Assembly: GCF_014651695.1 (NCBI RefSeq)
Contig: NZ_BMXJ01000003.1
Location: 585,046-649,045, forward strand
DNA: 64,000 nucleotides
DNA from: Nocardiopsis terrae
GTDB lineage: Bacteria; Actinomycetota; Actinomycetes; Streptosporangiales; Streptosporangiaceae
Reading direction: 5' to 3'
Shown: positions 58,733 to 64,000 of the stretch, piece by piece
Position numbering within the stretch: position 1 is the first letter of the stretch
How the letters are laid out: each line of letters starts with the position of its first letter
Translations under genes and position numbers: made by a program
The notes under the pieces: model-generated
Told to the model about the DNA's origin: nothing
The model's input: only the letters and a program-made list of their open reading frames with translations
Database searches by the model: none

Positions 58733-59379
58733 CTGATCCGGCCTCCTGGCCGGACACCCGGGGGTGGGTCGCAGGGGCGTTGTACGCCCTGGTGGTGACC
58801 GTGCTGCTGGTGGCGGCCGTCCGCCGGTACCGGCGCTGGCCGCCCGGCCCGGCGGACCTGGTGACCCTGGTCCGGGTCGGTCTGATCGGCGCGGTGACGG
58901 TGTTGGTGGCCGACGGCGGCCCGGTGGGGGTCCTGGTGCCGGTGACGGTGCTGGCCCTGGTCCTGGACGGGGTGGACGGGCTGGTGGCCCGGGGGACGCG
59001 CACGGAGTCGGACTTCGGGGCGCGCTTCGACATGGAGGCCGACGCGTTCCTCATCCTGGTGCTGAGCGTGTACGTTTCCTGGTCCCTGGGGCCCTGGGTA
59101 CTGGTGATCGGTGTGCTGCGGTACCTGTTCGGGGCCGCAGCGTGGGCGGCGCCGTGGTTGCGGGGGCCGTTGCCGCCGAGCCGGGCCAGGAAGGCGGTGG
59201 CGGCCGGGCAGGGGATCGTGTTGACGGCGGCCGCCTCGGGGCTGCTGCCCGCGCCGGTCGCCGTGGCGGCGGTGGCGGGTGCGCTGGCCGCCCTGGTGTG
59301 GTCGTTCGGACGTGACGTATCGGGACTGTGGCGGGCGCGTTCCCCTCGAACGGGCGCCCGCCGGGAGAGGTGGTTATGA
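58729..59379 (+). CDS. CDP-alcohol phosphatidyltransferase
   Basis: 216 aa; GTG 58729 overlaps the preceding stop. The signature D80-x2-DG-x2-AR-x8-G-x3-D-x3-D is complete: LDGVDGLVARGTRTESDFGA and RFDMEADA. Six hydrophobic segments. Such enzymes link CDP-activated alcohols (for example diacylglycerol or an unusual alcohol) to a hydroxyl acceptor. In this operon it could attach a lipid or other group to the GTP-derived product. Membrane protein. Confidence 0.9.
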   Translation: MTDPASWPDTRGWVAGALYALVVTVLLVAAVRRYRRWPPGPADLVTLVRVGLIGAVTVLVADGGPVGVLVPVTVLALVLDGVDGLVARGTRTESDFGARFDMEADAFLILVLSVYVSWSLGPWVLVIGVLRYLFGAAAWAAPWLRGPLPPSRARKAVAAGQGIVLTAAASGLLPAPVAVAAVAGALAALVWSFGRDVSGLWRARSPRTGARRERWL

Positions 59380-60353
59380 AACGGACGGCGCGAGCTTTCT
59401 GGGTGCGTACCCCCGGTGTGGGCGAGGTGCGGGAGACCGCCCTGCCCGACCCCGGACCCGGCGAGGTGGTGGTGCGGAGCCTGTACTCGGGGATCAGCCG
59501 GGGTACGGAGACGCTGGTGTTCGGCGGCGGGGTGCCGCCGAACCAGTACGGGGTGATGCGGGCGCCCTTCCAGGAGGGCGACTTCCCCGGTCCGCTCAAG
59601 TACGGCTACCTGAACGTCGGTGTGGTCGAGGAGGGGCCGCAGGAGCTGGTGGGGCGGACGGTGTTCACGCTGTACCCGCACCAGACCCGCTTCGTGGTCC
59701 CCGCCTCGGCGGTGTCGGTGGTGCCCGAGGACGTTCCGGCGGGCCGGGCGGTGCTGGCGGGCACGGTGGAGACCGCGGTCAACGCGCTGTGGGACGCGGC
59801 CCCGCTGGTGGGTGACCGGGTGACGGTGGTCGGCGCGGGGATGGTGGGGTGCTGTGTGGCCCGTCTGGTGTCCCGGGTGCCGGGTGCTCGGGTCCAGTTG
59901 GTGGACGTCGACCCGGACCGGGCGGAGGTCGCCGCACGGCTGGGGGTGGACTTCGCCCTCGCCGAGGACGCCGAGGGCGACCGCGACCTGGTCTTCCACA
60001 CCAGCGCGACCGAGGCGGGACTGGTCCGTTCACTGGGGCTGCTGCACGCCGAGGGCGAGGTCGTGGAGCTGAGCTGGTACGGGGACCGGCAGGTGATCCT
60101 GCCGTTGGGCGAGGACTTCCACTCGCACCGGCTGGCGGTGCGGGCCAGCCAGGTCGGCATGATCTCACCGGCCCGCCGTTCCCGCTACGACCACGCCGAG
60201 CGCCTGCGGCTGGCGCTGCGGCTGCTCGGCGACCCCGCCTTCGACGCCCTGGTCACCGGGGAGAGCGGTTTCGAGGAGCTGCCGCGGGTACTACCGCGAC
60301 TGTCCGAGGGCACGCTGTCCGCGCTCTGCCACCGGATCACCTACGACACCTGA
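59376..60353 (+). CDS. MDR-superfamily dehydrogenase (zinc-alcohol-dehydrogenase-like)
   Basis: 325 aa; ATG 59376 overlaps the preceding stop (ATGA). [20 protein letters not shown] is the NAD(P)-binding loop, and the N-terminal GroES-like domain is recognisable ([30 protein letters not shown]). The zinc-binding Cys-rich loop of classic alcohol dehydrogenases and the catalytic Cys near residue 40 are not seen ([11 protein letters not shown] instead), so the metal site is at least altered. It resembles sorbitol-dehydrogenase-like proteins in pterin-related operons of actinobacteria. Confidence 0.85.
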   Translation: MKRTARAFWVRTPGVGEVRETALPDPGPGEVVVRSLYSGISRGTETLVFGGGVPPNQYGVMRAPFQEGDFPGPLKYGYLNVGVVEEGPQELVGRTVFTLYPHQTRFVVPASAVSVVPEDVPAGRAVLAGTVETAVNALWDAAPLVGDRVTVVGAGMVGCCVARLVSRVPGARVQLVDVDPDRAEVAARLGVDFALAEDAEGDRDLVFHTSATEAGLVRSLGLLHAEGEVVELSWYGDRQVILPLGEDFHSHRLAVRASQVGMISPARRSRYDHAERLRLALRLLGDPAFDALVTGESGFEELPRVLPRLSEGTLSALCHRITYDT

Positions 60354-60378
60354 CCGCGACACCCCGCTGGGAGCCCTC

Positions 60379-60777
60379 TTGTTCAGTGTCACCGTCCGGG
60401 ACCACCTGATGGTCGCGCACAGTTTCCGGGGTGAGGTCTTCGGCCCCGCCCAGGCCCTGCACGGGGCGACGTTCGTGGTGGACGCGACGCTGCGCCGCCC
60501 GGAGCTGGACCCCGACAACATCGTGGTGGACATCGGCGCCGCCACCCGGGAGCTGGGCGGGGTCGTGGCCGCGCTCAACTACCGCAACCTGGACGAGGTG
60601 CCCGAGTTCGCGGGGGTGAACACCTCCACCGAGTTCCTGGCCAAGGTGGTCGCCGACCGGCTGGCGGAACGGATCTCGGCGGGGGCGCTGGGGCCGCACG
60701 CCGACGGGTTGGCCTCGGTCACGGTGACGCTGCACGAGTCGCACGTGGCCTGGGCCTCCTACGAACGGGAGCTGTGA
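60379..60777 (+). CDS. 6-pyruvoyltetrahydropterin-synthase-like protein with altered active site
   Basis: 132 aa from TTG 60379 (GGGAG at seven bases). [20 protein letters not shown] is the PTPS start: H14 and H28 match zinc ligands, but A30 replaces the third His of HxH, and A24 stands where QueD has its catalytic Cys. The later [20 protein letters not shown] and [14 protein letters not shown] are typical of the family. S. coelicolor has a PTPS homologue in a similar cluster that also lacks PTPS residues. Binding or a different chemistry, not classical PTPS, is expected. Confidence 0.87.
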   Translation: MFSVTVRDHLMVAHSFRGEVFGPAQALHGATFVVDATLRRPELDPDNIVVDIGAATRELGGVVAALNYRNLDEVPEFAGVNTSTEFLAKVVADRLAERISAGALGPHADGLASVTVTLHESHVAWASYEREL

Positions 60778-61808
60778 CGGTACTCTTCGTCGTTCCCGAG
60801 GCGAGCGCGCCCAGCGGCGGCCACACCTACGACCGGCGGATCGCGCGGGCGATGACCGCGCTGGGATGGCCGGTGCGGACGGTGGCGGTGGCGGGCGGGT
60901 GGCCGCGCCCCGCCCGGGAGGAGCTCGACGGGCTCGCGTCGGTGCTGGACGGGGAGCCCGACGGGGCGCGGGTGCTGGTGGACGGGCTGGTGGCGTGCGG
61001 GGCGCCCGAGGCCGTGGTCCCGCACGCGGCGCGGCTGCGCCTGGCGGTGCTGGTGCACCTGCCGTTGGCCGACGAGACCGGGCTGGCGCCGGAGACCGCC
61101 CGGGAGCTGGACGCCCGGGAGCGCGAGGTGCTGCGGTGCGGGGTGAGGGTGGTGGCCACCAGCGGGTGGGCGGCACGGCGGTTGGCCGCGCACCACGGTC
61201 TGGCCGGGCAGGGAGGGCGAAGCGGGGTGGAGGTGGTGGCGCCGGGGGTGGATCCGGCGCCGTTGGCGCGCGGGAGCGGGGGCGCGGCGGGCGGTCGCCT
61301 GGCGTGTGTGGCCTCGTTGACCCCGCGCAAGGGTCACGACCTGCTGTTCGAGGCCCTGGCCGGACTGCGCGGCCTGCCCTGGGAGTGCGTGTGCGCGGGC
61401 CCGGGTGCCCCTCCCCCGCGTCCGGGGATCGAGGATCGGGTGCGGTTCACCGGCTCTGTGGTCGGCGCTGAACTGGCCGGTGTGTACGACTCGGCGGACC
61501 TGTTGGTGCTGGCCTCGCGTGCGGAGACCTACGGGATGGTCGTCACCGAGGCTCTGGCCCGGGGGGTGCCGGTGGTGGCCGCCGGGGTGGGGGGTGTGCC
61601 CGAGGCGCTGGGGCGCGCTTCGGACGGGCGGGTGCCGGGGCTGCTGGTGCCGCCCGGGGACGCGGACGCGTTGGGCCGGGCGCTGCGGTGGTGGCTGACC
61701 GATCCGGGGCTGCGAAAAGGGCTGCGGGAGGCGGCCCGGTCGCGCCGCCAGGAGCTGGCGGGCTGGCCGGACGCGGCCCGGGCGATGGCCGGGGCGCTCG
61801 GCCTGTGA
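60774..61808 (+). CDS. GT4-family glycosyltransferase
   Basis: 344 aa; GTG 60774 overlaps the preceding stop (GTGA). The C-terminal Rossmann half shows [20 protein letters not shown] and the donor-binding E-x7-E region [20 protein letters not shown], typical of GT4 (GT-B). The N-terminal half is less conserved and binds the acceptor. It probably uses a nucleotide sugar to glycosylate the operon's product. Cytosolic or peripherally membrane-bound. Confidence 0.88.
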   Translation: MTVLFVVPEASAPSGGHTYDRRIARAMTALGWPVRTVAVAGGWPRPAREELDGLASVLDGEPDGARVLVDGLVACGAPEAVVPHAARLRLAVLVHLPLADETGLAPETARELDAREREVLRCGVRVVATSGWAARRLAAHHGLAGQGGRSGVEVVAPGVDPAPLARGSGGAAGGRLACVASLTPRKGHDLLFEALAGLRGLPWECVCAGPGAPPPRPGIEDRVRFTGSVVGAELAGVYDSADLLVLASRAETYGMVVTEALARGVPVVAAGVGGVPEALGRASDGRVPGLLVPPGDADALGRALRWWLTDPGLRKGLREAARSRRQELAGWPDAARAMAGALGL

Positions 61809-61894
61809 CCACGGCCCCGGCCCCGCGAATGTGGCGGTCTTCTCCCCCGCATGTCTCGCTCCTGTCTCACCCGCGGTGATAACGTGCATTGAGT

Positions 61895-61921
61895 GCAAAA
61901 ATGCTTACTCTGTATTTTTGC
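61895..61921. promoter_or_regulatory. Inverted repeat upstream of the DHA2 exporter gene
   Basis: GCAAAAAT (61895-61902) and ATTTTTGC (61914-61921) are perfect 8-bp inverted arms with an 11-base spacer, extended weakly by GAG/CTC. The site lies 53 bp upstream of the exporter start; a regulator gene is not adjacent. Confidence 0.5.
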
Positions 61922-61973
61922 TCCCCCAGCACTCTTTCTCCGTCTGCAAGTTCTCTTCTCCAGAGGTCAGCCC

Positions 61974-63599
61974 TTGAGTACTCCTCAGTCTCCGGGCACC
62001 GGACGCCCACAGATCATGCGCAGCCTGAGCGGGCTGCTGATCGTCCTGGGTGTGACGATGCTCAGCGGCACGATCGTCTCGGTCGCCCTGCCCCAGATCG
62101 TCGGTTCCCTCCAGGGGACCCAGTCCCAGTACACCTGGGTGGTGACCGCGACCCTGCTGGCGTCCACGGCCTCCACCCCGATCTGGGGCAAACTCGCCGA
62201 CCTGTTCCCCAAGAAGCGACTGCTCCAGGTCTCGATCGTCCTGTTCATCGCCGCCTCCCTGCTGTGCGGTTTCGCGCAGACCACCGGACAGCTCATCGCC
62301 GCCCGCGCGGTGCAGGGGCTGGGCATGGGCGCCTCCCAGGTCCTGGTGCAGGCGACCATCGCGGCCCTGGTCAGCCCCAGGGAACGCGGCCGCTTCAACG
62401 GGCTCATCGGCGCCATCATGGCCGTGGCCACCGTCGGCGGCCCACTCGTCGGCGGCGCGCTCACCGACGTCTCCTGGCTGGGCTGGCGCTGGTGCTTCTT
62501 CATCGGCGTACCGTTCATGCTGGTCGCACTGGTCGTCCTCACCCGCACCCTGAACCTGGTGGAGGAGCGCCGCAGGGACGTGCGCATCGACTACCTCGGC
62601 GCCGCACTCATCGCCGCCGGCGTCAGCACGCTGCTGCTGTGGGTGACCTTCGTCGGCGGCAGCTTCGACTGGATCTCCTGGCAGTCCGGAGCCATGGCCG
62701 TCGGCGGCCTCCTGCTGCTGACCCTGGCCGTGTGGGTGGAGAACCGGGTGTCCGAGCCGGTCATCCCGCTGCGTCTGGTCGTCCGCCGGGAGACAGCGAT
62801 CGCGATCGTGGCCAGCGCGGCGGTCGGCATGGCGATGTTCGGCGGCGCCGTCTTCCTGGGCCAGTACTTCCAACTGGCCCGCGGCTACTCGCCGACCGAG
62901 GCCGGGCTGCTGACCACCCCGCTGATGCTCGGCATGATGGCCTCCTCGACCGTCTCCGGCCTGTTGGTCTCCCGCTCGGGCCGGGTCAAGCCCTACGTCA
63001 TCACCGGCCTGGTCTCGCTGACCCTCGGTTTCCTGCTGCTGTCCACCATCGACGAGACGACCTCGCTGCTCGTGGTGTCCCTGGGCATGCTCGGCGTCGG
63101 CGTGGGCGTGGGCATGTCGATGCAGAACCTGGTGCTGGTCGTGCAGAACTCGGTGCCGCTGCGCGAACTCGGCGCGGCCAGTGGAGCGGTCGCGTTCTTC
63201 CGCTCCCTGGGCGGCACCGTCGGGGTGTCCGTGCTCGGCGCGATCCTGGCCAACCGGGTCAGCACCAACATCTCCGACGGCCTGGCGGCCTCGGGGGCCG
63301 ACGTGCCCGCGGGAGGAGGCGACAGCAGCACCCTGGACCTGGCGGGCATGCCCCCGTTCCTGCGCCACATCGTGGAGGGCGCCTACGGTGCGGCGACCGG
63401 CGACATCTTCCTGGTCGCCACCGGGATCGCCGTGGTCGGCCTGGTGGTGGTGTGCTTCCTGCCCCGGGTCCGACTGCGCGACACCCTCGACCTGGTCCGG
63501 GCGAAGGACGGCGGGGAACAGCAGGACCGGCCGGAGCCGACCGGCACGGAGGGGCCCGAGGAGCGCGGGGAGCGCGGGGAGCACGGAGCCCCGGTCTGA
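61974..63599 (+). CDS. DHA2-type (EmrB/QacA) MFS multidrug exporter
   Basis: 541 aa from TTG 61974, with AGAGG at seven bases (open frame starts earlier at 61893; ATG 62016 is another choice). Fourteen hydrophobic segments, motif PIWGKLADLFPKKRLLQVSI, and motif C-like IMAVATVGGPLVGGALTD are characteristic of 14-helix drug:H+ antiporters. A charged Glu/Gly-rich tail ends the protein. It lies between the ribA-like operon and a methyltransferase gene and may export that pathway's product, but it has its own promoter. Confidence 0.9.
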   Translation: MSTPQSPGTGRPQIMRSLSGLLIVLGVTMLSGTIVSVALPQIVGSLQGTQSQYTWVVTATLLASTASTPIWGKLADLFPKKRLLQVSIVLFIAASLLCGFAQTTGQLIAARAVQGLGMGASQVLVQATIAALVSPRERGRFNGLIGAIMAVATVGGPLVGGALTDVSWLGWRWCFFIGVPFMLVALVVLTRTLNLVEERRRDVRIDYLGAALIAAGVSTLLLWVTFVGGSFDWISWQSGAMAVGGLLLLTLAVWVENRVSEPVIPLRLVVRRETAIAIVASAAVGMAMFGGAVFLGQYFQLARGYSPTEAGLLTTPLMLGMMASSTVSGLLVSRSGRVKPYVITGLVSLTLGFLLLSTIDETTSLLVVSLGMLGVGVGVGMSMQNLVLVVQNSVPLRELGAASGAVAFFRSLGGTVGVSVLGAILANRVSTNISDGLAASGADVPAGGGDSSTLDLAGMPPFLRHIVEGAYGAATGDIFLVATGIAVVGLVVVCFLPRVRLRDTLDLVRAKDGGEQQDRPEPTGTEGPEERGERGEHGAPV

Positions 63600-63807
63600 C
63601 CCGCGCCCCGCAGCGGAGTCCCGCGGCCCGCCGGCCGCGGCACCGGGCCCCACCGGACCACCGGCGGGTCCGCGGCCACGGACCGACCGGGCGGTGACAG
63701 AACCGGGCAAAAGCTTGCGCGTTCGACCCGCCCGGGCACGGTCGAGCTGGCACTCTGGAAGGAGGCGGCCACCCCTCGGCGGCCGCACGCCACCGGGAGG
63801 AGTCCCG

Positions 63808-64000
63808 TTGAGTCCAGTTTCCGAGAACCCGCCTCCGGCGTTCGATCCGGCCTGGCTGTCCCTGCGGGAGGCGGCCGACGACGACGCGCGGGCCACCGCT
63901 GCGCTGGACCCGCTCCGGGTCCACCTGGCGGAGCGGGGCACGGGCCCGGGCGCGGCGCCGGTCCGGATCGCCGACCTCGGGTGCGGCACCGGATCACAGG
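63808..64000 (+). CDS. Class I SAM-dependent methyltransferase (5' part, cut by window edge)
   Basis: 64 codons from TTG 63808 (GGGAGGAG upstream) to the window end. The last visible residues IADLGCGTGSQ are the SAM-binding loop, after an N-terminal helical leader (AWLSLREAADDDARATAAL). In related actinobacterial clusters a methyltransferase follows the GT4 and PTPS-like genes, so it may belong to the same pathway; the exporter gene lies between here. Confidence 0.8.
   Translation, partial: MSPVSENPPPAFDPAWLSLREAADDDARATAALDPLRVHLAERGTGPGAAPVRIADLGCGTGSQ

Noticed and set aside
57393-59999. 868-codon minus-strand open frame
   Set aside because: Overlaps the papain-like, ribA-like, CDP-alcohol transferase and dehydrogenase genes; Pro/Arg/His-rich shadow.

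Overview
The window is high-GC DNA with dense coding, frequent GTG and TTG starts, and ATGA/GTGA/TGATG stop-start overlaps. Actinobacterial families are everywhere: a DUF397 + XRE/DUF5753 pair, PASTA-repeat protein, CGNR zinc-finger regulator, DUF574-type methyltransferase, Rv2578c-family radical SAM protein and mycothiol-type isomerase family. I infer an actinomycete, most likely Nocardiopsis or a close relative; this is inferred from gene content, not from a marker gene. I see no rRNA, tRNA or CRISPR array. The DNA looks chromosomal, with a few decayed or mobile patches.

Layout. 0-9.8 kb: lysine-catabolic aldehyde dehydrogenase (ALDH7), a pyroglutamyl-peptidase-like protein with a Cys-to-Ser change, two tandem NodB-type polysaccharide deacetylases, an ALDH3 enzyme divergent from its TetR regulator across a clear operator, and a decaying DUF4097/DrrA operon headed by a ribbon-helix-helix protein. 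10-18 kb: hypothetical genes, an NmrA-like reductase, a radical SAM gene behind a near-perfect LexA box, an MFS exporter divergent from a CGNR regulator, and a membrane pseudokinase with three PASTA repeats and a chitin-binding-like module. 18-25.3 kb: a glutaminase fragment, a three-gene operon with a squalene/phytoene-synthase-cis-prenyltransferase fusion plus an ABC transporter, an AlkD-like protein, and a winged-helix gene whose leader is overlapped by a probable antisense RNA. 25.3-32 kb: MscS channel, XRE/DUF397 module, small enzymes and regulators.

32-43.4 kb: a sodium:amino-acid symporter preceded by a structured leader RNA, full-length glutaminase with a STAS-like tail, a methyltransferase, and a MarR-controlled homogentisate operon (MBL protein, flavin hydroxylase, HmgA, unknown protein, fumarylacetoacetase). 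43.6-47.2 kb: aminotransferase, MFS transporter, and an isomerase-family gene flanked by direct repeats of the MFS 3' end. 47.2-52.6 kb: a copper-delivery locus (PepSY protein, PCuAC chaperone, Tat-exported DyP peroxidase, Sco, ECF sigma factor, membrane protein). 52.7-57 kb: a TnpB-related protein without zinc ribbon, a PLD-like unknown, and an epimerase. 57-64 kb: a permuted-papain-like protein, then a tightly coupled operon of GTP cyclohydrolase II paralogue, CDP-alcohol phosphatidyltransferase, zinc-less-looking dehydrogenase, PTPS-like protein and GT4 glycosyltransferase, followed by a DHA2 exporter and the start of a methyltransferase.

The two best candidates for undescribed biology are the prenyl-synthase fusion operon (19.1-22.2 kb) and the GTP-derived, lipid- and sugar-linked operon (58.1-61.8 kb). 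In the second operon, both pterin-type enzymes lack residues their canonical relatives need.
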